From contig DBMO01000002.1 of NCBI GenBank assembly GCA_002298995.1, positions 186,001 to 250,000 on the forward strand: a stretch of DNA of 64,000 nucleotides, in the 5' to 3' direction. Each line of letters starts with the position of its first letter. Position 1 is the stretch's first letter. This DNA comes from Desulfarculales bacterium UBA696 (GTDB taxonomy: Bacteria > Desulfobacterota > Syntrophobacteria > Syntrophobacterales > Syntrophobacteraceae). Positions 42,401-51,167 of the stretch are shown here, in pieces. Position numbers and translations under genes: made by a program. Under the pieces are notes generated by a model. It saw only the letters and a list, made by a program, of their open reading frames with translations, was not told where the DNA came from and ran no database searches.

Positions 42401-43423
42401 ATGCCCGGTCCAATGTTTGCCCGTACCGGAACCGGACTTTCGCTAGCAAGGTCTTTCGGTATAAAGCTGTTTGCCGCAATTTTCGCCTTTTTACTTCTCT
42501 GGGCCATACTGGGCCTCGTTTTAAAACTGAGGTTCGTCCCCATACCACGGTACGAAAAGGAGTGGTCCATAGCCATATTCACTGGCGACGGCCCATTCGA
42601 ACTTGCTGCCCCACCCAATTTAAAAAATCCCGTCCTTGTAACCTCCGACGTAACCGATACTGAATCCAAGGTTGTCGCGGACCCTTTCATGGTCAGGAGA
42701 GGGTCGGAATGGTTCATGTTCTTCGAGGTCCTCAACCGGAACACCGAAGTGGGCAACATTGCATACGCGGTTAGCCAGGACGGGCTTTCGTGGAAATACG
42801 GGAAGATCGTACTGAAAGAGCCCTTTCACCTCTCTTATCCATACGTTTTCGAATGGCAGAACGAGTATTACATGATTCCGGAAAGCGGGGATGCCCAGTC
42901 GATACGCCTCTATAAGGCAGTGGATTTTCCGCTTAAATGGGTGCACGTTTGCGACTTGGCCAGGGGGGCGAGGTTCGTGGACAACTCAGTTGTGCGCCAT
43001 AACGAGAAATGGTGGCTTTTTACCCAGACCGGCGACTTCCGGGATGGAATCCTTCGGCTCTTTTACTCCGATAATCTAGAAGGTCCATGGAAAGAGCATC
43101 CGAAAAGCCCGGTGGTCAAAAACGAGCCTCACGTTGCCAGGGGCGGAGGGCGGATAATCTCACACGAAGGCAAGCTTTTCAGGCTGGCCCAGGACGATTA
43201 TCCCGATTACGGCTTGCAGGTCTGGCCAATCGAGATAGAGGAACTTACCACCGAAGGTTACTCGGAAAGAAAGTTTGCAAATAAGCCGGTTGTCCAGGCA
43301 GGGTCGCAATGGTGGAACAGCGAGGGCATGCACACGGTCGATCCACACCAGGTAGGTGAAAACCGCTGGATAGCCTGCGTTGACGGCTATCGCTGGCGCT
43401 GGTTGCTCGACTACAACCGTTAG
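42401..43423 (+). CDS. Membrane-anchored beta-propeller protein of the GINT1-N / GH43-like type
   Basis: 340 residues. One membrane helix near 18-42 (SFGIKLFAAIFAFLLLWAILGLVL), then about 290 residues outside. Repeated blocks (VVADPFMVRRGSEWFMFFEV, YAVSQDGLSWKYGKIV, YPYVFEWQNEYYMIPESG, LRLFYSDNLEGPWKEHP) are blades of a five-bladed propeller as in glycoside-hydrolase family 43 and the N domain of inositol-phosphoceramide glucosaminyltransferases. A role in surface sugar synthesis or turnover is inferred. No close ribosome site was seen upstream of the ATG. Confidence 0.75.
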   Translation: MPGPMFARTGTGLSLARSFGIKLFAAIFAFLLLWAILGLVLKLRFVPIPRYEKEWSIAIFTGDGPFELAAPPNLKNPVLVTSDVTDTESKVVADPFMVRRGSEWFMFFEVLNRNTEVGNIAYAVSQDGLSWKYGKIVLKEPFHLSYPYVFEWQNEYYMIPESGDAQSIRLYKAVDFPLKWVHVCDLARGARFVDNSVVRHNEKWWLFTQTGDFRDGILRLFYSDNLEGPWKEHPKSPVVKNEPHVARGGGRIISHEGKLFRLAQDDYPDYGLQVWPIEIEELTTEGYSERKFANKPVVQAGSQWWNSEGMHTVDPHQVGENRWIACVDGYRWRWLLDYNR

Positions 43424-43559
43424 GAGCGGGTATCCATCGTCTGCTATGACATGCTCCGGTTTTGGAATCGCTCCTCTTACCTCTGGTTTCGGCACGGTCT
43501 CATCGGCCTGTTGCCCAAATCAGTTGCGTGGTTCACATACCCAACAGTATCGAAAATCG

Positions 43560-43592
43560 TCATTCCCGCGGCGCTTCTGGGCGGGAATGACG
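43560..43592. repeat. Class D repeat, inverted copy
   Basis: CATTCCCGCGGCGCTTCTGG then GCGGGAATGACG; reverse complement of the 21736 copy, differing at one base. Its own ends CATTCCCGC/GCGGGAATG form a palindrome. Confidence 0.7.
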
Positions 43593-43670
43593 TTAATATT
43601 CCCATGACCTCGGATTATGTTTAGCAGCTATCAAAACAAGTAATTTGGGCAACAGCGCCCCATGACCGCG

Positions 43671-43730
43671 CCGGGCACGGTCGGGAGGCCGTGCCACAAC
43701 CAGGTGGGCCCAAGACCATGCCACAACCGG
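43671..43730. repeat. Class B palindrome
   Basis: GGCACGG (43674-43680) and CCGTGCC (43689-43695) pair around TCGGGAGG, followed by ACAACCAGGTGGGCCC and a second GCCACAACCGG unit. Same design as the 21787 copy. Confidence 0.7.
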
Positions 43731-43759
43731 CGCAGAATCATCCCGAGGAATTCCGGGCA

Positions 43760-44836
43760 ATGAACATCATGGAAATTACCTCCGCGACTGGAACCAGCGG
43801 GGCCGCCGTCCACTGCCTCATGCTGGTGCGGGAATTGTCTCGGCGGGGCCATAACGTGACCCTGGTCTGCCGGCCAGATTCATGGATCAGCCGTGAGGTG
43901 GTAAATGATTCCATAAATTTGGTGACATCCGATCTGCACCGATTCCCAACCCACGAACTTCGCCGTATTGCCGGGATTGTCAGGGAGCATGGAATTCACG
44001 CCGTCCATACCCACATGAGCCGCGCCCACTTTTTTGGAGTTCTACTCAAGCTGTTCTGGGGGGTAAAATGTGTTGCAACTGCCCACAGCTGCCATTTCCA
44101 GCCGCACTGGATGCTAAATGACCGCGTAATTGCCGTTTCGGAGTACACGAGGCGGTATCACAGATTCTTCAACCTGGTTCCAAAAAACCGCATTCATGTA
44201 ATTCACAATTTTATCGACTGCGGAAGATTTTCCGGGCACTCCTCCCATTTGCGCCGGAGGGTTCGCGAATCCTTCGGGTTCGATGACTCAGCGCTGCTCA
44301 TCGGGGTAATCGGGAACGTTTCCGAAAAGAAGGGGATGACCCATCTTGTCAGATCGATGAAGCAGATTGTGGCCGAAGTTCCCGAAGCATTCCTGCTTGT
44401 GGTGGGAAACGGTCAAGCACAGTATTTCGATGCTCTCAAGTCGGAAGCCGCCGGTTTGGGAATTGGCGAGCATATAATCTGGGCCGGGCACCGCTCGGAT
44501 GTCCCCGATCTTCTGTGCGCGCTGGATCTGCTCGCCTCGGCCTCACTTTCCGAGAATTTTCCGGTATCCATGATAGAGGCAATGGCTGCGGGCCTTCCCA
44601 TCGTGGCGACGGCCGTTGGTGGTGTGCCGGAGTGTGTTGTGGAAGGCGAAACAGGCCTGCTGGTCAGGCCCGGCAGGAGCGATGCACTGGCAGCGGCGAT
44701 CGTTTCTCTGCTTAAAGACCGGGAACTAAGAAAAAAGATCGGTGAGACCGGGCGCAGGAGAGCGTTTGAGAATTTCTCCCCCGATGCCCAACTGCCTCTA
44801 ATCGAAGAAGTATTGCGGCTTGCAGCAGAAGTATGA
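43760..44836 (+). CDS. Family 4-type (GT-B) glycosyltransferase
   Basis: 358 residues with the two Rossmann-like domains of GT-B enzymes. N-terminal TGTSGAAVHCLMLVRELSRRGHNVTLVCR is the acceptor domain; C-terminal GVIGNVSEKKGMTHLV, then SLSENFPVSMIEAMAAGLPIVATAVGGVPECV, the ESFPxxxxEAxA-type nucleotide-sugar motif (here with SENFP). No membrane segment. ATG at 43760 with GAGGAA about 10 bases upstream; the longer frame from 43691 is repeat DNA. Confidence 0.92.
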   Translation: MNIMEITSATGTSGAAVHCLMLVRELSRRGHNVTLVCRPDSWISREVVNDSINLVTSDLHRFPTHELRRIAGIVREHGIHAVHTHMSRAHFFGVLLKLFWGVKCVATAHSCHFQPHWMLNDRVIAVSEYTRRYHRFFNLVPKNRIHVIHNFIDCGRFSGHSSHLRRRVRESFGFDDSALLIGVIGNVSEKKGMTHLVRSMKQIVAEVPEAFLLVVGNGQAQYFDALKSEAAGLGIGEHIIWAGHRSDVPDLLCALDLLASASLSENFPVSMIEAMAAGLPIVATAVGGVPECVVEGETGLLVRPGRSDALAAAIVSLLKDRELRKKIGETGRRRAFENFSPDAQLPLIEEVLRLAAEV

Positions 44837-44923
44837 CCAGGATGAGAAGCACCCTCAACGGGCTGAAAAAACCCAGGTCATGGTTACTTTCAATTCAAAG
44901 GTGTTGTTACTGGAGCAAGTCAG

Positions 44924-45391
44924 ATGTTCGTCGATTCAAAGGGAACCGAAGAGAGGAAAACCGCTCTCGATGCATTCGTTAAGCTGACCCGCGCCGCCGA
45001 ATCGGTTCTTGCACGCCTGCAAAAGCACTTGGCGGAAAGAGGAATCACCGGGTCGCAGTTTAACGTGCTCGAGATGATCCATCACCTTGGGCCTCTTCCC
45101 CAGGGACGGATCGGCCGCAAGATGCTGAGAAGCGGCGGCAACATGACCCTGGTGGTCGATAACCTCGAAAAGCGGGGTCTGGTCGTCCGCATACGTGACG
45201 AAAGGGACAGGCGATCCTATATTATTGACCTTACGCCGGCGGGCAAGGAATTCATAGCAGGGCTCTTTCCCTTCTATGCAGACAAAATCGAGGAGGAGAT
45301 GGGGGTCCTCACCGGACCTGAACTCGAACAGCTCGCAGCGCTTTGCAAGAAGATCGGCAAACAGAAGAGAGTGTTGCCCCGCCAAGCCTGA
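44924..45391 (+). CDS. MarR-family transcriptional regulator
   Basis: 155 residues with the winged helix at about 40-110: TGSQFNVLEMIHHLGPLPQGRIGRKM, NMTLVVDNLEKRGLVVRIRDERDRRSYIIDLT with the Asp-Arg wing. Dimerisation helices lie at both ends. It is 27 bases upstream of wrbA in the same direction, so it likely controls that gene, with oxidants or quinones as ligands of many such regulators. No clear operator palindrome was found in the short upstream region. Confidence 0.93.
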   Translation: MFVDSKGTEERKTALDAFVKLTRAAESVLARLQKHLAERGITGSQFNVLEMIHHLGPLPQGRIGRKMLRSGGNMTLVVDNLEKRGLVVRIRDERDRRSYIIDLTPAGKEFIAGLFPFYADKIEEEMGVLTGPELEQLAALCKKIGKQKRVLPRQA

Positions 45392-45418
45392 AAAGGCGCC
45401 TTAAACTCGAGGTTAAAT

Positions 45419-46033
45419 ATGAAAATACTCGTGGTCTATTATTCCCTATACGGACATATCTGGAAGATGTCGGAAGCGGCCGCGGAAGGCGCTCGCGAAG
45501 TTGAAGGCGCGGAGGTGACGGTGCGCCGAGTCGCCGAGACGCTTCCCCCGGAGGTGATCAAGTTGATGGGGGCGGTCGATTCCCAGAGGGCTCAGAGCCA
45601 CATTCCAGTGGTTACCCTCGATGAGATGGCCGAAGCCGACGCGGTAATTTTCGGGACCCCGACACGGTTCGGGAATATGTGCGGTCAGATGCGCCAGTTC
45701 CTCGATTCAACCGGTCAGCTCTGGGTGAAGGGATCTTTGGTGGGAAAAGTGGGCAGCGTAATTACATCGACCGGGACCCAACACGGTGGTCAGGAATCGA
45801 CGATCCTAAGCTTTCATATCACTTTGCTGCACCAGGGGATGATAATTGTAGGACTGCCCTATACATTCCAGGGCCAGTCGAGGGTGGACGAAATCACCGG
45901 AGGTTCCCCCTACGGCGCTTCGACGATAGCCGGCCCCAGAGGGGAGCGGCTTCCAAGCGAGAACGAACTGGCAGCCGCCCGTTTTCAGGGCCGCCACGTG
46001 GCGGAAATAGCATCGAAGCTGTCCCGGAAATAA
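45419..46033 (+). CDS. wrbA: NAD(P)H:quinone oxidoreductase, WrbA type
   Basis: Flavodoxin-fold FMN enzyme reducing quinones by two electrons. 204 residues: ILVVYYSLYGHIWKMSEA phosphate loop, GTPTRFGNMCGQMRQFLDSTGQLW and TSTGTQHGGQESTILS, GGSPYGASTIAGPRGER are the WrbA blocks. Follows the marR gene and converges on the chromate-transporter operon. It could serve quinone or metal-stress defence; some homologous quinone reductases reduce chromate, but that is not shown here. Confidence 0.95.
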   Translation: MKILVVYYSLYGHIWKMSEAAAEGAREVEGAEVTVRRVAETLPPEVIKLMGAVDSQRAQSHIPVVTLDEMAEADAVIFGTPTRFGNMCGQMRQFLDSTGQLWVKGSLVGKVGSVITSTGTQHGGQESTILSFHITLLHQGMIIVGLPYTFQGQSRVDEITGGSPYGASTIAGPRGERLPSENELAAARFQGRHVAEIASKLSRK

Positions 46034-46152
46034 CCCGGCGCGATTGCAATCCACGCCGTCGCGGGACGGGCGAGTTTAACCCGCGCAGCCCTGGATTCAG
46101 GATCAGGCAGGACTCCGTAAAGGCCGCCCAAAGCCGGTAGTGTCCCCTTCAA

Positions 46153-47502
46153 TCAAGCTGGTCCATGACCTGCCAGTTGCCAGACCATCCCAATCAAGGC
46201 TCCCGCCGGAACGAGATAGTGGATAGGAATACGGAATTTCATTGCCAGAGCAAAAAAGACGACAGCCAGGGCGGCGGCAAAATAATCGAATACCCCTTGG
46301 GCCGGAAACAGGATCTTTTGTCCGAAGAAAACCGCCAAATTTACGATAACGCCCACAACTGCCGCCGCGACACCAACGAGGGCAGCCTGTATCCGATGAT
46401 TTCCCGAAAGCAGTTCGATGTATGGAGCCCCCAGAAAGATGAAGAAAAAACATGGAAGGAAGGTCATATAGGTGGCTATAAGCGCACCGAGAGTAGCATA
46501 AAAGAGCGGGTGGAAATTACCGTGCATATTCCACGCAGCGATGAAACCGATGTACTGCGTGACCATGATGAGCGGCCCCGGAGTTGACTCTGCAAGCCCA
46601 AGCCCCTGAACCATCTGATGCGCATCCAGCCATCCGTGGTGATTTACAGCCATATCCGCAATATAGGTCAAAACAGCATAGGCCCCCCCAAATGTTACGA
46701 AAGCCGCCTTGGAAAAGAGAATCGCCTCCTGCACCAGTACGTCCAGCGGCCCTTTCCACACCCACAATGCAGCGACAGGTATCCCCCAAAGGAGGAAAAA
46801 GGTGACGAGCAGCTTCAGATTGCGCCATATCGAAGGTCGGCTGTTTTGATTTTGAGAGTTTCCCTGGATCTCCGTATCCGTACAGGTATCGTGGCCGATC
46901 TTACAGGACGCAAAGATATGAGGCCAAGACCGCTCCAATATAGTCCCGCTCAACGCGGCAGTACCTATGACATAAGGGAAAGGGACATCAAAGAAATGAA
47001 GCGCCACAAAGGCTGCACCGGCATAAACGGCAAGCCCCCAATGGCAGAGGGTTTTCTTTCCAATACGCAAGACCGCTGAAGCAACGATTGCAGTAACGAC
47101 CGGCTGAACCCCGTAGAGGAGTCCGCGGATAGCAATGACATCGGAAGATGCTACCACCATCCAACTCAAGGCAAGCAATACGAAAATCGAGGGTATTACA
47201 AAAAAGCTTCCCGCAACAATGCCCCCGAGAATTCCGTGGAGACGCCAACCGATGTATATGGCGAGTTGCTGCGCTTCGGGGCCGGGAAGAATCATGCAGA
47301 AGTTGAGTGCCCTCACAAACTGGCTCTGGGATACCCAGCCCTTTCGATCAACAAGCTCGTGCTGCATCATTGCAATCTGCCCGGCAGGCCCCCCAAAATT
47401 GATAAACCCGAGCTTCACCCAGAACTTCAAAGCTTCTTTGAATCGAATGCCGGCGGGAACAGTTATTGCCTCGGTTTTCATTCGCCATCTCTTTCTAACC
47501 AT
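46153..47502 (-). CDS. chrA: Chromate transporter, two-domain (long-chain) ChrA family
   Basis: 449 residues with about ten membrane helices. Two similar halves: the first with NFGGPAGQIAMMQ and MILPGPEAQQLAIY, the second with FGGAYAVLTYI and GLAESTPGPLIMVTQYIG, the pattern of full-length ChrA. These exporters or proton-coupled transporters handle chromate and perhaps sulfate-like ions. Between the halves is a hydrophilic loop (TDTEIQGNSQNQNSRP). Start ATG 47502 lies 5 bases after the preceding stop; ATG at 47481 is an alternative. Confidence 0.93.
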   Translation of the reverse strand: MVRKRWRMKTEAITVPAGIRFKEALKFWVKLGFINFGGPAGQIAMMQHELVDRKGWVSQSQFVRALNFCMILPGPEAQQLAIYIGWRLHGILGGIVAGSFFVIPSIFVLLALSWMVVASSDVIAIRGLLYGVQPVVTAIVASAVLRIGKKTLCHWGLAVYAGAAFVALHFFDVPFPYVIGTAALSGTILERSWPHIFASCKIGHDTCTDTEIQGNSQNQNSRPSIWRNLKLLVTFFLLWGIPVAALWVWKGPLDVLVQEAILFSKAAFVTFGGAYAVLTYIADMAVNHHGWLDAHQMVQGLGLAESTPGPLIMVTQYIGFIAAWNMHGNFHPLFYATLGALIATYMTFLPCFFFIFLGAPYIELLSGNHRIQAALVGVAAAVVGVIVNLAVFFGQKILFPAQGVFDYFAAALAVVFFALAMKFRIPIHYLVPAGALIGMVWQLAGHGPA

Positions 47503-47507
47503 ATCAC

Positions 47508-48251
47508 TTAGAATAGGAACTGGATGCCGAGATAGGAGAGAAACTGCGCTTCCTCAACACCGGAATTGAAGATGCTTCTTCCCGCCGAAAGCAGCAGCAC
47601 ATAATGGTCGGAAAGTTTGTACCGGGTGCCGAGATTGAACACCAGATCATGCGATTTGAAATCTTTTTGACTCGTTCCAAAGACTTCTCCAACGAGTTCG
47701 ATTTTCTCAGATAATGCGTAGCTCGCAGCAAGCCCATAGAGCCATTCATCTTCCAGTTTTTCTTTAAAAATGTAGCCCAGTTCCAAGTTCACTCCAAACG
47801 GACCGCACATCTTTGCCAACTGGACCGGCAAAAGGTACTGCATCCCTTTATCCGTAAGGCCCCGGTCCGCGGAAGACGATTCGGGATTCTCGAATTCAAT
47901 CTGTGGAAAAATCGAAGCGGAGAGCCCCCGGTCTTTGTCATCGAAAAATCGCCATTTCGCACCCGCGATTGAATTGCCCAGCCCGTTTTTGGTATCTCCG
48001 CCATTCTCGTGGAGCTGAATCCAAGGCACTTCGAGAGTCAATTGAATACGGTCGGTCAGCCCGTAATTCATGTCGAGGTCCGGCGTTTGACAACGGGTTT
48101 CCGCCTCACGCTTCTCGACAATGAAACCGACATTGATTTCCCAATGGCCGACATCTGGGGTGCCGGTGTCGCTGGTAAGAAGAGGAGGCCCGCCCAAGGC
48201 AGAGAACGGGCTCACAATAAGGATCAAAAAAGCGATGGCTATACGTCTCAT
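47508..48251 (-). CDS. Outer-membrane beta-barrel protein (phenol MetA-degradation-family type)
   Basis: 247 residues with a signal peptide (IAFLILIVSPFSALG). Alternating amphipathic strands with Tyr/Trp/Phe girdles and a terminal phenylalanine (YLGIQFLF) indicate an outer-membrane barrel of 10-12 strands. PPLLTSDTGTPDVGHWEINVG is the family's typical opening. Lies 7 bases downstream of the cytochrome gene and upstream of chrA, all minus strand. Transport or electron-transfer porin role unknown. Confidence 0.8.
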   Translation of the reverse strand: MRRIAIAFLILIVSPFSALGGPPLLTSDTGTPDVGHWEINVGFIVEKREAETRCQTPDLDMNYGLTDRIQLTLEVPWIQLHENGGDTKNGLGNSIAGAKWRFFDDKDRGLSASIFPQIEFENPESSSADRGLTDKGMQYLLPVQLAKMCGPFGVNLELGYIFKEKLEDEWLYGLAASYALSEKIELVGEVFGTSQKDFKSHDLVFNLGTRYKLSDHYVLLLSAGRSIFNSGVEEAQFLSYLGIQFLF

Positions 48252-48258
48252 CAGGTTC

Positions 48259-49512
48259 TTACTTTACTGCAAGTTGAAGGTCGGCCTTATTTATTTCCGT
48301 CTGATCGGCGGTGAATGTGCGCTCGTTGTAGCGATTCAAATCGTAGATGAGCCTTGCCTTGACTGTGTAGTTTCCTTTCTTCACATCAGGCGTCCAATTG
48401 AGTATCCGGTCCTCTCCCGCGCGAACGGTTGTTTCATGAGGTCCTTGTGCATCTGCCTGCGTGGCCGATAGGGCATCAGGGCGTTTCTTGTCCTCTTCCA
48501 GAAAAGCCTTGTCATCGGGACGGGGTCCGTACCAGGGTGCAAACATCCATTCGCGGCTCGACACTTTCTTGCCTTTGGCATCCTCGACATCGACCATGAG
48601 ATAGATGCCTCTCCTGTTAGATCCCGTGGGTACGGAATGACCAGCCCCGATATTGATAACGTGCAGTTCAACGTCCGCCTTATCCTTGTTGGGCTGAACG
48701 AGCACGAGACCCAGAGCGCTGCTCAAGCGTTGAGGTGAGTGCCCTCCCGTCCATAAATGCCTGGCAACGGCTCTAACCGGAACATCGAAGTCTTCCGCCG
48801 TTTTTCGAAGCGTTCGCGGCATGTGGCAGTCCTGACACTGCTGGTGACCAAGTCCCGGCTTATTGAAATCTTCTCGCCATTCCAGGAATGTCTGGGTCTG
48901 CTTGCCAACGACTCGTGCTCCCAGGCTATGGCAGTAGGCGCACATGGCCGCAGTCTGGAGCTTGGGCTCGGGAACTGTTTCATGGGGGAGATCGGCAACG
49001 TCGGCGACATTATAAGGCCCGCGAATTTTCCCATCTGGCGTAAGGTGACAACTGGAGCAGGTCATCCCCCCTGCTTCCTGCTCCGGTGGGCGAGGTTTAG
49101 GCTTTGCCGTTTCCAGGTTTTCTACGTCAGGGATCTCGAAGGACTGAGGATAATGACAGACATTGCATGACCGCCCGCTTTCTTCGATATCGCGAGCATG
49201 AATGGGAAAAGGGTCCAGTCCGGCCAGAGAATGAGCCGTGCCGCCGGTCGAGACGTTGGCGGGAAGCGTCAGCAGTTTGTCCTTGGCGGATTGGTAGACA
49301 ATTCCCTTGTAGTTTAGATCACCGCCAAAGCCCATGGCGTATTCACGATAAATAGCGACGTGGCATGCCCCGCATTCCGCTGAAGACGTGGCCGTGCCCA
49401 TGGTTTTAGTATCAGAAGCTTTCGGCTTTTCTTGGGTGTCAGCCCCATTTAGAGTCGCTGCCGCTGCGAGTATTGCCATAAAGACTATGAATAGAAAGCT
49501 CTTTTTGCTCAT
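48259..49512 (-). CDS. Secreted pentaheme c-type cytochrome
   Basis: 417 residues with a signal peptide (SFLFIVFMAILAAAATLNGA). Five CxxCH haem motifs: CGACH, CNVCH, CSSCH, CAYCH and CQDCH, all within the first two thirds of the protein; the last 170 residues have no haem and look like a beta-sandwich. The ATG at 49512 follows AGGAGG; the longer frame to 49590 is unsupported. First gene of the operon with the beta-barrel protein and chrA. Electron donor and acceptor unknown. Confidence 0.9.
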   Translation of the reverse strand: MSKKSFLFIVFMAILAAAATLNGADTQEKPKASDTKTMGTATSSAECGACHVAIYREYAMGFGGDLNYKGIVYQSAKDKLLTLPANVSTGGTAHSLAGLDPFPIHARDIEESGRSCNVCHYPQSFEIPDVENLETAKPKPRPPEQEAGGMTCSSCHLTPDGKIRGPYNVADVADLPHETVPEPKLQTAAMCAYCHSLGARVVGKQTQTFLEWREDFNKPGLGHQQCQDCHMPRTLRKTAEDFDVPVRAVARHLWTGGHSPQRLSSALGLVLVQPNKDKADVELHVINIGAGHSVPTGSNRRGIYLMVDVEDAKGKKVSSREWMFAPWYGPRPDDKAFLEEDKKRPDALSATQADAQGPHETTVRAGEDRILNWTPDVKKGNYTVKARLIYDLNRYNERTFTADQTEINKADLQLAVK

Positions 49513-49982
49513 CTGCTGCCTCCTGTTAGTTGCCGAAAAACATTTGGAAAGTTCATTGCTGCTCTTTTCTGTCAGGGAAAACTGCTGCATGAAAATGTCA
49601 ACAAACTAATGTCCTATACTGAATAATCAATGAATTAAGGATAGCTCTAAGCCCTGACGGTTTTGCTCCATGCGGCGGTTTGAACTGAAAGTTCTCCGAA
49701 ATGAGTGACCGAATCGGCTTTGTCCATAGCCCACGTATCCTTCAAGTAACTCGGGCCCCGAGCAGGTTGAACAATGGAGCACCGATCATTTCCGAGGGGC
49801 AGGATGACGTCGTTTATTGTGTCCAGGGAGGCTCGGTGAGTAAGCCGAGCCGAACAATTGCTGGCAAAGAAAATCAGGGTTAGCTTGATTGAAGGTGGGA
49901 TAGATACTTGGAAAGAATCGGGAGGGGAGTTCCAGGGTAAAGATTAACCTGAACCGCTCTTCTCTCAGCTTCGAAGGATTCT
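49513..49982. other. Intergenic stretch between divergent cytochrome operon and a secreted protein gene
   Basis: 470 bp. No gene seen; a CTCGG/CCGAG inverted repeat near 49833 is short. It should hold the promoters of both divergent units. Confidence 0.5.
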
Positions 49983-50612
49983 ATGGCAATGCTGAAAAGA
50001 ATTTCCGTCATCTTAAGCGTAATGCTTTTCTTTGCAACGGCAGCACAGGCCGCCACGCAAGTGTGGAACTTCGATGCCGACAATGTGGGGGGAATTGCAA
50101 AAAGTTTTAGTAACGAATCCGGGGAATGGAAGGTGATGGCCGACCCCACTGCTCCCTCTCAACCGAATGTGCTCGCACAACTGGCCAAGAGTTCCGGCTC
50201 GGCCTTCAATCTTACCCTCCTGGCCAGTGATAATTATGAGGACCTTGATATATCCGTAGCGATGAAGGCAGTCTCTGGCCGCGAGGACCGTGGAGGCGGG
50301 CTTGTGTGGCGGGCAAGAGATGCCAAGAACTACTATATCGTCCGTTATAACCCTCTGGAAGACAATTACCGGCTCTATAAGGTTGAGGACGGCAAAAGAG
50401 AGCAGCTCCAGAACGCTGATATAAAGCATAGTGAAGGCTGGCATAATATGCGTGTAATTATGAAGGAGGATCGGATCGAATGCTTCTATGACGGCAAGAA
50501 GTATATTGAGGCTGCCGATGCCACCTTCAATGGACCAGGAAAGGTCGGGATCTGGACCAAAGCTGATGCTCAGAGCTATTTCGATGATTTTACCGTAACG
50601 AGTGGCCAGTAG
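49983..50612 (+). CDS. Secreted concanavalin-like (DUF1080-type) protein
   Basis: 209 residues with a signal peptide (RISVILSVMLFFATAAQAA). The mature part is a jelly-roll typical of DUF1080/3-keto-disaccharide hydrolase-like domains: FDADNVGGIAKSF, NYEDLDISVAMKAVSG, GGGLVWRARDAKNYYIVRYNP and GKVGIWTKADAQSYFDDF. Function is not determined; no catalytic residues are assigned. Single gene, with a long gap after it. Confidence 0.8.
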   Translation: MAMLKRISVILSVMLFFATAAQAATQVWNFDADNVGGIAKSFSNESGEWKVMADPTAPSQPNVLAQLAKSSGSAFNLTLLASDNYEDLDISVAMKAVSGREDRGGGLVWRARDAKNYYIVRYNPLEDNYRLYKVEDGKREQLQNADIKHSEGWHNMRVIMKEDRIECFYDGKKYIEAADATFNGPGKVGIWTKADAQSYFDDFTVTSGQ

Positions 50613-51136
50613 AAGATGAGGTGCTCACGGAGTTTTTTCGTGTTCTTCAACCAGAAGGCCATTCCCGGCACACAAAAGTCGCTCTTACTCGGGATCTGAG
50701 AAAGGCGGCTTTTGTGGTAATATGGGCATGTTGGCAATGCCGAAGACAGTCTTCGGGCTTGCATGTTTTAAGTTTTTGATTTTATAGGATAAACCCCACG
50801 ACAAAATGAGACAAGAACTGCTAAATGCTTGATTTCAGAGGATTTAATAGGGGAGAAAAAACAGGGGGCCATTAGCTAACATATTGCAATTATTAGATTT
50901 GACTATCTGAGCCCCGAAGGCCGGACTCACGCCTCGCATTGATTTTATTAGCTTTTTAGGACTGCCTGTCTGAATCGATGTTACTGAGCGCTCTGGAGCG
51001 CTACTGAGTGATCAAACCTTGTCGCACGTTCGAGGCTCACGGTTTTCCGGTAGTATGGGAACCATGAAAGTAAATTGCTTCTCAACTGCCTTTTTTACAG
51101 TCGCGAGGTTCAAATGTTGCGATTTCTCCTTGCGTA
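50613..51136. other. Intergenic stretch at left end of the mini-island
   Basis: About 520 bp with no gene. Contains the left direct repeat (50787-50928) and, near 50990, AGCGCT-CTGG-AGCGCT. Nothing else recognised. Confidence 0.6.
50787..50928. repeat. Left direct repeat of the tRNA-Leu mini-island (attL-like)
   Basis: 142 bp aligned with 52688-52831 (about three quarters identical overall, almost identical over the last 60 bases: ATTAGCTAACATATTGCAAT onwards). It ends in CCGAAGGCCGGACTC, which equals 15 bp of the 3' end of tRNA-Leu. Here the tRNA sequence stops; the rest of the gene is absent. Confidence 0.8.
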
Positions 51137-51153
51137 ATTCGCGAATCGCGAAT
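51137..51153. promoter_or_regulatory. Perfect 17-bp palindrome, likely operator
   Basis: ATTCGCGA-A-TCGCGAAT, an 8-bp perfect inverted repeat about one centre base, 14 bases before the ATG of the winged-helix gene. Its position suits autorepression by that protein, as in many antitoxins. Confidence 0.65.
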
Positions 51154-51167
51154 AAAGAATACTCGTG

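Larger units (their letters stand above)
43424..43759. other. Intergenic stretch with class D and class B repeats
   Basis: 336 bp before the glycosyltransferase. The region looks non-coding; its second half is made of repeats at 43560 and 43671. Confidence 0.6.

Noticed and set aside
49701..49883. 60-codon plus-strand frame in the gap before the DUF1080-type gene
   Set aside because: Weak start, no recognisable fold, short.
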